A DNA stretch of 64,000 bases from Glandiceps talaboti. Taxonomy: Eukaryota > Hemichordata > Enteropneusta > Spengelidae. The first letter of the stretch is position 1, and every line of letters starts with the position of its first letter. Below, one piece after another: positions 22,410-32,404 of the stretch. The notes below the pieces were generated by a model. The model had not been told where the DNA came from, did no database searches, and saw only the letters and a program-made list of their open reading frames with translations. Both the position numbers and the translations under genes were made by a program. The DNA is taken from contig NC_135558.1 in NCBI RefSeq assembly GCF_964340395.1, forward strand, positions 24,236,564-24,300,563, given 5' to 3'.

Positions 22410-23790
22410 TGAATTGATATCAACTCTGTACTGATAAGTGAAATGATTGATATCAACTCAGTACTGATAAGTGAAATGATTGATATCAACTCTGTACTGA
22501 TAAGTGAAATGATTGATATCAACTCTCTACTGATAAGTGAAATGATTGATATCAACTCAGTACTGATAAGTGAAATGATTGATATCAACTCTCTACTGAT
22601 AAGTGAATGATTGATATCAACTCAGTACTGATAAGTGAAATGATTGATATCAACTCTGTACTGATAAGTGAAATGATTGATGTCAACTGTCTACTGATAA
22701 GTGAAATGATTGATATCAACTCAGTACTGATAAATGAAATGATTGATATCAACTCTCTACTGATAAGTGAATGATTGATATCAACTCAGTACTGATAAGT
22801 GAAATGATTGATATCAACTCTGTACTGATAAGTGAAATGATTGATGTCAACTGTCTACTGATAAGTGAAATGATTGATGTCAACTCTGTACTGATAAGTG
22901 AAATGATTGATATCAACTCAGTACTGATAAGTGAAATGATTGATATAAACTCTGTACTGATAAGTGAAATGATTGATATCAACTCAGTACTGATAAGTGA
23001 AATGATTGATATCAACTCTACTGATAAATGAAATGATTGATGTCAACTCTCTACTGATAAGTGAAATGATTGATATCAACTCTCTACTGATAAGTGAAAT
23101 GATTGATATCAACTCAGTACTGATAAGTGAAATGATTGATATAAACTCTGTACTGATAAGTGAAATGATTGATATCAACTCAGTACTGATAAGTGAAATG
23201 ATTGATATCAACTCAGTACTGATAAGTGAAATGATTGATATCAACTCTCTACTGATAAGTGGAATGATTGATATCAACTCAGTACTGATAAGTGAAATGA
23301 TTGATGTCAACTCTCTACTGATAAGTGAAATGATTGATATCAACTCTCTACTGATAATTGAAATGATTTATATCAACTTAGTACTGATAAGTGAAATGAT
23401 TGATATCAACTCTCTACTGATAAGTGAAATGATTGATGTCAACTCTCTACTGATAAGTGAAATGATTGATATCAACTCAGTACTGATAAGTGAAATGATT
23501 GATATCAACTCTCTACTGAAAAGTGAAATGATTGATGTCAACTCTCTACTGATAAGTGAAATGATTGATGTCAACTCAGTACTGATAAGTGAAATGATTG
23601 ATTTCAACGCTCTACTGATAAGTGAAATGATTGATATCAACTCAGTACTGATAAGTGAAATGATTGATATCAACTCTCTACTGATAAAGTGAAATGATTG
23701 ATGTCAACGCTCTACTGATAAGTGAAATGATTGATGTCAACGCTCTACTGATAAGTGAAATGATTGATGTCAACTGTACATGTACAGATA
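22410..23790. repeat. 33-bp minisatellite, about 40 copies
   Basis: Unit AAGTGAAATGATTGATATCA plus ACTCAGTACTGAT. Because 33 is a multiple of three and the unit lacks stops, long frames run on both strands (EMIDINSVLIS on plus, LISTELISIIS on minus). Deletions of one or two bases shift them. The central TTGATATCAA of each unit is palindromic. Confidence 0.97.
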
Positions 23791-23799
23791 GTGAAATGA

Positions 23800-23889
23800 T
23801 TGGTGGATTGGCTGGCTTGCTGGGTGGGTGGGTGGGTGTTTGGGCTGGTTGGTTGGTTGGATGGATGGATGGATGGATGGTTGGTTGAG

Positions 23890-23936
<47 letters not shown>

Positions 23937-23985
23937 GTGAGTGAGTGAGTGAGTGAGTGAGTGAGTGAGTGAGTGAGTGTACTTA
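23800..23985. repeat. compound tetranucleotide microsatellite at the exon 1 donor
   Basis: Successive GGTG, GGTT, GGAT, GATT and GAGT runs. The GAGT run ends within 10 bp of the exon 1 donor (23986). Confidence 0.95.
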
Positions 23986-23986
23986 C

Positions 23987-24205
23987 TCCGGGCATAATGA
24001 CTCTCTCTATATCTGCAAACACATCTTCCCACTTTTCAGCTTGATGTGGTGCCTCACTAGGAATAAGTTGACTTAGATAGCCAGGTGTCACTTGAGATAG
24101 TGGTGTCCTCTCTTCAATATTGTCAAGATAGTCTGCCATATAGTCCACCATTTGTTTGCCCCATTTCCTGAAGTCTTTAGAATCTACAATCTTTGATTGG
24201 TTCAT
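23987..24205 (-). CDS. DDC: DDC-family decarboxylase, coding exon 1 (initiator Met)
   Basis: 73 residues from the start codon at 24205-24203: MNQSKIVDSKDFRKWGKQMV, DYMADYLDNIEER, PGYLSQLIPSEAP, ending IERVIMPG. This is the classic N-terminal dimer-swap helix region of aromatic-L-amino-acid decarboxylase (human MNASEFRRRGKEMVDYM). These PLP enzymes convert L-DOPA, 5-HTP or related amino acids to amines in the cytosol as homodimers. I chose this Met because it matches family starts and because an acceptor (CACTCCTAG, ending 24210) lies only 4 bases upstream, so the frame upstream is intron. Donor GTAAGT from 23986. Exons 1-7 join into about 298 residues of roughly 480 expected. The sequence mixes DDC-like and HDC-like details, so the substrate cannot be fixed. 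Confidence 0.95.
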
Positions 24206-24711
24206 TTCACTAGGAGTGAATAAAAACATGAAAGCAGACTGACTGGTCATTATAGTAAGACACTGTGTAGAATATACACGGGTCAATGACAAAATGATGT
24301 AACTCTAGTATAGTAACTTGTATGATAACATATCTATACTGTTTCCTATATAGCAACCACTGGGTTGAAATATTTAAAATCATACAGGCAACTTAAATAT
24401 TCTTCAGTGATTTAAATGACATGCAATGAAAATGTTACAAATTGACTCTAGTCTTGAAAACGTCCCATATGTATTGTGTAGACTGAGATTACGATATAAC
24501 AAGGGTATGTATAGGTGGTGTTGCAGTGTGCAATCTTTATTGCAATAATCTCACATCAGGTACTGTGATGTTTATAATGCGATGTTTGCAGGGTTAATCA
24601 GCATACAATTAGACTTGATAAAACTTTGTTCATGGGCAAAATTAACAAACAATTGTTTGTTTCTAATGCATGCATTTTAAGAATATGGATGGTATGAATT
24701 CTTGTAGGGGC
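24206..24711. other. 5' flank of DDC coding exon 1 with splice acceptor
   Basis: The acceptor CACTCCTAG on the minus strand ends at 24210, implying at least one non-coding 5' exon to the right. The rest is AT-rich with no feature. Confidence 0.6.
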
Positions 24712-25018
24712 GGGCCACAGGTACTTGTTTCCTGAGATATGTATCAGAATGTTTCTATCAGAATACAATAAAATATCGATAATATTGATAATATATTGAT
24801 GTGTTTTAGCCGATTGTATATGAAAATATGATCGAGCAGGTCCACTCACAAGGTTGTCTATATCTCGTGGTGAGTGGACTTGCGTGATCACAGAAACAAG
24901 TGTTATTTTATTCCTTTCATACACTGTTGGCGAAAACATGTCAATATTATCAATATTATCGATATTTTATTGTTTTCTGATAGAAACATTCTGATACATA
25001 TCTCAGGAAACAAGTGCT
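24712..25018. mobile_element. foldback MITE, family with TTTCCYGAGATA ends, copy 1
   Basis: Left arm ACTTGTTTCCTGAGATATGT plus ATCAGAATGTTTCT; an inverted match closes the element at about 24945-25018. The inside also pairs (GGTCCACTCAC / GTGAGTGGAC). Related to the element at 26608-26893. Confidence 0.75.
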
Positions 25019-26100
25019 GGGGGGAGGGGGGGGGTCAGTTTGACACAGACAAGATACTTGTGGATCATAGTTCTTTTGTCATAGTTTTATGACAAAGGAA
25101 GTCAATAATAGAAAGAATTAAGTGATCAAAGAGATCTAAAGCCGTATAATCAGTAGAAATACACTCATCAAAAGATATCATTCTATGTAAAGATATTTCA
25201 TGGATTTACAAAATGTAAGATTTAAGTTAGCAAAAATAATGCTAGCAAGATAACAATTACTGTAGTAATATCAAATAAAACTTTTCTCTTAATTAGTTAA
25301 TTTCCTGTATTCAATGACTATAGCTTTCTTAACAATGATAGTCATTTTCCATTTTGTATTAAAGTGATGCAACTTTAATATCCAAACAATTTTGCAACCC
25401 ATTGTTTTAGTTTCAGACAAGAACGAAAGATGACCAGCATATAAAAGGCTATTTTAGAGGCATGGTTGTAAGTTTCACAGGGCGAGGTTAAATTTCACAT
25501 AAAAAATAGATGGAATAAAGTTAGTCTTTATATAATTTGAAGCCTGGTTGAACAAAGGACAGTTATAATGTAGTGCTCCACACTGTGATAGAATTTACCA
25601 TTTAATACTCTATACTTTTAGTTAATAAGCCAAAATGTACATTGTTGCTGCCCTATGTAACTATGTACTATTATATACATACGTACTATATTGGCAAACA
25701 ATGTAATGGGGGGGGGGGGGGGTTGACAGGAGGCGTAGTAAAAGTTTGAGTAAGACCTGGGAGTTACTCTTCGGAAAGTCTTCTGATGTTACACGTAAAG
25801 CGAACGTAATTACATTCGCCTGCCAATGGAATAAGATGCAATTGAAGGATAGTCCGAGTATAACACATTGGCATCACTCTCGGGTACCTACGAATCGAAT
25901 ATTCACAACATATTGCCACAGTTACCCTCATCACGATAGTGTATGATAGAACGATCACGATATTGTGTGTATTTTCGTAGATACCTCTGACACCAATGTT
26001 TTGTACTAGCGCGATAAATGGACAATCTAGATACTAGCTAGGTCCGGTTGAAAATGAATGAATATCACAGAAAAAATAAAAGACCATGCATGACACAACA
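25019..26100. other. spacer upstream of DDC, no feature seen
   Basis: Short G runs at 25019-25035 and 25709-25723. The overlapping frames near 25750-25950 lack any recognised motif. Confidence 0.4.
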
Positions 26101-26129
26101 CAATAGTAAGAAAATACAACTTTGTTTAC

Positions 26130-26240
26130 CTTCTCTTTGCCTTCCAAGTCAAATTACAGTCTTTTCTGTGCGTTGATATTCAAGTGGGTTTCTTGGCCTT
26201 TTAGTCGTAGTAAATCTCCACGCAGACAGACTAATGCAAT
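26130..26240 (-). promoter_or_regulatory. possible DDC 5' non-coding exon / promoter-proximal region
   Basis: On the minus strand a donor-like AAG|GTAAAC begins its intron at 26129. It could pair with the acceptor ending 24210 as a 5'UTR exon. There is no TATA box I would trust. This is inference from the splice signals only. Confidence 0.25.
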
Positions 26241-26607
26241 GTAAGCAGTGGTAAACTCTACTTTGAGTGGTTCAGCGGAAGAACGTCATGAATTGAAAGT
26301 TCTGTAAATGATTATATTAAGTCGTCAGAAAAGACAGCGAAGAAAGATCCGGAATAGCTTCATCTGTTGCCTAGAAACGAATGTATTACCATAATATCGA
26401 TATAACGTTGTTTGCATTAGTCATGCAAATTTCCATCATGAATGTCTCTGATAGGACTAATTTCCATCCGCCCAATATCACTACTACTACAATTATGTAA
26501 GTAGCATATAAAACGTCAAAAGTTACGTAAACAGTATTGAATATTCTGCTTGACTGCGTAGATCTAGACTGTACTCTCGTTTCACGAGATATAACAAATA
26601 CACACAG

Positions 26608-26893
26608 GCACTTGCAATGTTTCCCGAGATATATTCCTGAATACAATAAGATATCGATTGAGATACTTGGCAAATAATATATGAAAGGGGTTTCTAGCCG
26701 GGGTTTCTAGGATCGATCGCGTAAATCCACACACCGCGAAATATAAACTTTTCGCGGTGCGCTGGTGGACTTACGCGAGCATAGAACCCGTGTTATTTTA
26801 CCCCTTTCAGATATTATTAGCCAAGTATCTCAATATTATCGATATCTTATTGTATTCTAAAACGTATCTCGGGAAACATGTGCCTGTGGAAGT
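26608..26893. mobile_element. foldback MITE, family with TTTCCYGAGATA ends, copy 2
   Basis: Arms beginning AGGCAC..TGTTTCCCGAGATA extend about 90 bp each and meet around a GC-rich inner hairpin (CCGCGAAA / TTTCGCGG). The sequence ACAATAAGATATCGAT is shared with copy 1. Confidence 0.75.
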
Positions 26894-26965
26894 ACAGTAA
26901 GTTAGACATAGTTAGGTATGTGGTGGCGCTATATTGCCATCACATTGCAAGCATCGGCGACAGTA

Positions 26966-27080
26966 AGGGAGCGATGAGTTTTTACGGCCGGGGGGGGGGG
27001 GGGGGTTCAACTCAATTTGGGACTCAAAGAAGGGGAGTCATCATTTTTACAAAATGAATAGGGGGGGGGGTCATATTATT
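26966..27080 (+). mobile_element. PIF-like G-rich MITE, left-end fragment
   Basis: TAAGGGAGCGATGAGTTTTT then ACGGCCGGGG and long G runs match the left end of the element at 3269-3738, including the preceding TAA. No right end is found. Confidence 0.65.
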
Positions 27081-27620
27081 TTCAACAACTAATCGAAGTC
27101 ATGAGCCACGCTGCTGTACCTAAATTTCCATACATTTATTGAACAACAAAATAAGCCATAAACAATAAAATATCTATAAATATACATTCAAATATAACGT
27201 TAACTCTTTGTCTCTTGATACATCCCATGCATATGACATGGAGTCACAACATTGCACTATGGCCACCTTTAGCTTTAAACAGCAGTTTTGTTAGAAATGA
27301 CTTCTCAATATTGCACGCCATGAGTTGCATTGTGTCATCTTTGTGGTATACAAAACTTGCATGTGTACCTGTACACGTAACACACATTAAAGAAATGAAT
27401 TATCTTAAAATTTACTGGATGGACTGACTCTAAAATCTGTGCCTCTATTGACCTGAACATGTTGAATTGCACACAAAACATAACCAATCTAGGACGAGAC
27501 ACACTAAATAATACATGTGGCAAACACTGACAGAAAGTGCCTGGCTAAGCCTGTCTAGATATTGGATATTTTACGTACGCGTTACGATTACTACGGTCAT
27601 CTCTGTTAGAAGTCACAAAT
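27081..27620. other. spacer, no feature seen
   Basis: AT-rich with short frames only. Confidence 0.4.
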
Positions 27621-27629
27621 TGATTTAGG

Positions 27630-27864
27630 TAGACTGTCTAACAGTCGCTCGCGCCTTTTTTGCCCAAAGTTTTATCTAAACTCCGATCCCGCGCAACACT
27701 AGTCTAATCGCAAATTGAGGGCCGAAGGCCCGAGGTCGAGGGCCGAAGGCAATACGGCCCTCGATATCAGTTTGCGATTACTAGTATACTATTACTAGTG
27801 TTGCGCCGGACCGGAGTTTAGATAAAACGTAGGGAAAAAGGCGCGAGCGACTGTCGACAGTCTA
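27630..27864. mobile_element. Mutator-like foldback MITE, copy 1
   Basis: Ends TAGACTGTC...CAGTCTA; arms of about 85 bp contain GACAGTCGCTCGCGCC, TTTTATCTAAACTCCGATC and GCGCAACACTAGT. The 9-bp direct repeat TGATTTAGG flanks it (27621-27629 and 27865-27873). The centre has GGGCCGAAGGC/ GCCTTCGGCCC palindromes. Confidence 0.88.
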
Positions 27865-27873
27865 TGATTTAGG

Positions 27874-29535
27874 GTGAGATCAATAGTTCAATGTAGGATA
27901 AAAACTAAATTCTTTTAGTGTGGGGTGGGGCCGGGGGTGAGGGAGGAGGTCTCATCCTACATGTATCAAGAAGATTTTACTTTTATAATGAAATCTGTGT
28001 TACAGCCCAATACAAACATTTATAAAAATGTCAAATTGAAAAATGGAAGAATTGTTGTTATACATGTAGTAAATGCATGACGTGTACATTAGTGCCAATA
28101 AAAGAGCTATTTTGTCCTCAACATACTGGCTTTGTATTCAAAGCACTACATAGTACTACATACTGACTTGAAATTGATTGTGCTGTGTGCAATAATTTAA
28201 ATGTTGACCAATTTTAATGTAACATTATTGTTTACAATACTATTTGATTAGTATTTATAATCACATTTCCCATGATGTAACATTCAACATGGCGGGTTTG
28301 CAAGTGCCCTATTTGCTCAATTTGCTCATTTGCTAACAAAGAAAGGGTAGGACACTTTGGTGTTGTTTTTCGTCGAAAGATTGAAACCACATCGCCCTCG
28401 TTCACGGACGCTTTCTGTTTCGGGCAAACTTACGAATATTTGTTTAATCAGCCAAATGATGTTAATACGTTTTCTCTTTCATTGAAAGTGTATATTTTGA
28501 AGGGACACAGATATGACGACTACTGTTTAATGGTTATATTTACGTAATTTTATGAAAATAATATAGACCGTCATCAACTGTGTGTTCGAGCCTACCGCAA
28601 CTCTTCGGCACCAAAAATACATCGATTAAAAGTAAAATATTATCAATTGTGTTTTTGTTTATTTCCATCGCAAAAGACGCAACGTTTCGGAGCTTCAGTT
28701 CATATAATATGCCGTTTCGGCAATCTGTTGTAATGTCCCGCAAACTCCACAATGTACTGCAGCATGCGAAACATATATCTCGCCACAAGAGGGCAGCAGG
28801 TGGTATCAAACTTCGAGAGAAAATTCATGGGTCACATGTTCGATTTCAAGCGTCCTCATTGGTTTATTCGATGCCGTGTCCTACCCCTCTGTATTCATGG
28901 TATTAATCAGAGTATTAAAAGCTCGAGCATGCCAAGCAGCGCAGCAGCGCGTCAGCTGTCGCGAGCGCACTAAGCATGCTAAGCGTCGATTTTGCACCAT
29001 GTCTAGCCGTATACTTTCTTTTTCTTTAGTCCTTTTTTGGAGTCTTCCATATTTATATAAACTTTTTCTGTGATTATTAAAAATGTTTCATTTTTTAAAA
29101 GACCAGAAAGTGTACAAGTACATAAATATAATATTTTTAATCAATCCATTTCTGGCCTTATACCCCAAATAACAAATATGTGTAGACGTGTATAATGAGT
29201 TAATTAAAATATACTATAAATAAAGAAGTAAGTATATGTAAATGTGACTCATAGCTAACTTCGGCCTTTATTACCTGTATCACATCATTATCATTTTCGG
29301 GTTTCACCAGAATTGTTGCCTCATGCGCACCCCTGGTCTGATTTGTGGAGCATGGGCTGAGCCTAGCAGGTACTACATGTACTGTAGCATGACTTGTGAC
29401 ATCAGTGAGCGCGTCCGCGCCCTTAGCAACCAATATTGCAACAATGTATCATCCGACAATCGAGCTACAGAAATGAGCCACCAACAATATATTGGCACGA
29501 TATATTTCTCGACCTCATCACACATCACACATCAC
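27874..29535. other. spacer with weakly GC-richer stretch, no gene recognised
   Basis: Contains CAACATGGCGGG near 28290 and several short frames at 28540-29075 and 29200-29433. A minus-strand stretch ending near 29275 (NDNDVIQ, followed by GTAATA) could be mistaken for an exon end. None has a conserved motif I can name. Confidence 0.35.
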
Positions 29536-29539
29536 TCGG

Positions 29540-29762
29540 TAGACTGTCGACAGTCACTCGCGCCTTTTTTTCCTACGTCTTATCTAAACTCCGATCAACA
29601 CTACTCCCGCATACTGATACCGAGGGCCGAAGGCTATGGCCTTCGGCCCTCGATCACTCGGGCCTTCGGCCATATCAGTTTGCGATTAGACTAGTGTTGC
29701 GCCGGATCGGAGTTTAGATAAAACGTAGGGAAAAAAAGGCGCGAGCGACTGTCAACAGACTA
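29540..29762. mobile_element. Mutator-like foldback MITE, copy 2
   Basis: Same family as 27630-27864, ends TAGACTGTC...CAGACTA. The 9-bp direct repeat ATCACTCGG flanks it (29531-29539 and 29763-29771). Different 9-bp duplications at two copies confirm real insertions. Confidence 0.88.
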
Positions 29763-29771
29763 ATCACTCGG

Positions 29772-29779
29772 TTGGTTGG

Positions 29780-29858
<79 letters not shown>
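29772..29858. repeat. (TG)n microsatellite
   Basis: About 38 TG units after GGTTGGTTGG. Confidence 0.97.
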
Positions 29859-30081
29859 AAATTCTATTTTCATTTTGTTATTTTATGTATTCACAATCTT
29901 AGCTTTATTGTGCCTTGATGTCCATGTTAGGACTAGGCAAAAAAAATAATTTCTGTACCCTAGGCCTACTGTTACTTGGCAAAAAAAAAAAATTGCTGTC
30001 TAGTTGCTCTGAGAAAATTGTTGTTTGGTACAAATCGTCCAGCCCCTCCCCAGAAATCAAATGGTTTACCCCCTAATATGT

Positions 30082-30500
30082 ATTTAAAGGTGATTCAAAA
30101 TGCTCAGATTCACTATCGCTAATTTGCTAGACGACATGTTTGTGAAATGCATTCTGGTTTTAAAACTTTTCAAAAGCGTCTGCAAACACCTTAAAATGAC
30201 CTGTTTTCAGTCACTTCCCTTCGGATTTACTTCGAGAGTTTTCGTGTATTTCCGGTCCCACCTAGACCACGGGATTTTATGACGTCATAAGGGGTACACG
30301 TTAGCACTAAGACTACTAGTATGTCGAGCGTAGTCACTAGGTGAACAAAACTCAACAGCATTGTGAAAAAATACATTGCTAGTGGTTGTAACAGACATCA
30401 GTAAACAAAAACTACACTCTACATGTCTTATTAACCAACATTTACCGATATTTACTCACACTTTCTGACTAATTGGCAGTGTCTGTGGGTATATTAGGGT
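30082..30500 (+). repeat. dispersed ~420-bp repeat, copy 2
   Basis: Inverted relative to the copy at 7596-8015, with TTAAAGGTGATTCAAAATGC at the left and CACTTTCTGACTAATTGGCA near the right end. Confidence 0.75.
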
Positions 30501-30840
30501 GTGTTTATTTTATACATTATATATGTTATGTATATGTGCATAAATAGTAATAAATACAATAAAAATTTAGAGGCTTTTTAAAGGAATATGATATACAATT
30601 GAATGTGAGCTATCGTGTAAAGCGGCCAAAAATACTTCATGAAATGTAATACTTGTGATATGCTGTGCCAAGTGTTATTAATCCAATTCTGTTGTTTAAT
30701 TTCCCTGTTTGTAACAACTTCTGCTTGTAAATACTTGCCTGTCCTCTGTTGTATATACAAAAAATAGCGCAAATATTGTGTTGTCGCACAACTTCATGTT
30801 CAGGGCAATGATATCTAAAGAACAGACAACAGTCTATATC
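30501..30840. other. spacer, no feature seen
   Basis: AT-rich; no recognisable element. Confidence 0.4.
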
Positions 30841-30844
30841 TATA

Positions 30845-31290
30845 CATGGCTCAACATCCGATACTCAACTACTGCAATTCGGAGTACCACAGGGTTCAGT
30901 GCTTGGTCCACTTTTGTTCTGCATTTACATCCTACCACTTGCTCAGCTCATTCGAAATCACAATATCAACTTTCATCAGTATGCCGACGACAATCAACTC
31001 TATCAGTATTTCTCCCAGTCTGACATCCTATCTACAGTACATGAGATGGAAGGAGTGGTCCATGAAATAAAAATGTGGATGACAGAAAATAAACTCCAAC
31101 TCAATGATGGCAAAACTGAAGTACTTCTGTTAAGGTCCCAGTTCAACCATTCACCTCGTCCTATTGATCACATGATAATTGGATCAAGTTCTATTCCAAT
31201 TGTTAACTCCGCACGGAATATTACTAAGGAGTAACATTTGATGAAAACTACACTCTATGTAAGCACTTTCACATGATATGCAAGTCGAGG
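30845..31290 (+). pseudogene. LINE reverse transcriptase fragment 1
   Basis: Frame reading [18 protein letters not shown], then [13 protein letters not shown], then [18 protein letters not shown]. These are RT motifs B, C (YADD) and the following region of a jockey/CR1/L2-type element. After SARNITKE the frame stops and resumes shifted as [14 protein letters not shown] up to about 31290. It is truncated at both ends and dead. Confidence 0.9.
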
Positions 31291-32400
31291 TATGTATGAC
31301 CCCTGGAACCAAGTGAAATGTAATAGTGTAAAGTTATCGTTGTAAAATAATCAATTATTTACGACAGAAGTTCTATTTGTTTCCACAAGAAAATACAGAC
31401 AGTAACTATAACGATTATCATGTATCATCATCCCACGGCATGTAGATTCAGACTATTGAAATGTAGTATGCAGGAAACCCACAGACTGACCCATTTAAAG
31501 ATAGCATACCTAGAAATTCTACATTTCTAAATCAGTATATGTAAGACCTAATAAAAAAAATGGTGTGGTTCCAGTTACACTCAATTTTAGAATAGGTGGG
31601 GTAGGCAGACTTTGTATTTATTTTATTTATATATTTTTTCTGTGTGAGTGTCTAGTTCAGGTTTTCCATTGTTTTCCAAATGGTCTCTGTGTTGTTTATT
31701 TATTCCTTCCTATCAGATGTAAAGCCATTGCAGATTGGAAGAACATTTTTGGAGTGATGGCAGTTTCCGCACCCACCATTTTTCATCAGACTTCACAGTT
31801 TTTGCGATTTTATTATTTTTTTCTAAAATACGCAAAAAAAAGTTTAGGTTAGGGTTGGCAGTGAAAAGCTAGGTGGAGTTGGGTAACCAGAACCAAACAA
31901 TTATTCATTTTAGGCCTAATGAGGTATCAGAGTCTGAGATATTGCTTTACTGTGTAATTATAAACATCAATTAAAATAATAGTTATTACTTTCTGCCTGT
32001 ACTCTTAGTATGTTTAAACTAGTGATGCTGCCAATGTACCCCATATTATTGGAAGCCACTTTGAGTTGTAAGTCTCGGGGGTTCAATGACTTTTGTGTGA
32101 CATTATAAAATTGAGTTGTAAGTCTCGGGGGTTCAATGACTTTTGTGTGACATTATAAAATTGAGAAATTGAAGTAAACAATTTGATTGAATGTAGTGTT
32201 TATAAAACAACTTGATCTGTGAAAAAGAGGTCATGAAATATCTTTGTAAATACTAGACAGTAGATTATCATCTCCTAAAAACTCTTAGACCATGAAATCT
32301 ACAAATGTTATAAATAATGTTTGTGTAGAGTGACTGTTTTGAGTTTACTTGGCCAAGAATTAGTGTGAACATAATGAGACATTTAGTGTTTTTTTTTTAT
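31291..32400. other. spacer with a 51-bp tandem duplication
   Basis: TTGAGTTGTAAGTCTCGGGG and the following 31 bp occur twice in tandem (about 32062-32163). The rest is unrecognised. Confidence 0.6.
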
Positions 32401-32404
32401 ATTG

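Noticed and set aside
23006-23692. 228-codon plus-strand frame EMIDINSVLIS repeated
   Set aside because: Entirely made by the 33-bp minisatellite; opposite-strand frames are equally long, and units with 1-2-bp deletions break the frame.
28540-29075. Overlapping frames on both strands, 65-108 codons
   Set aside because: No recognisable motif, no convincing splice structure, and both strands are equally open.
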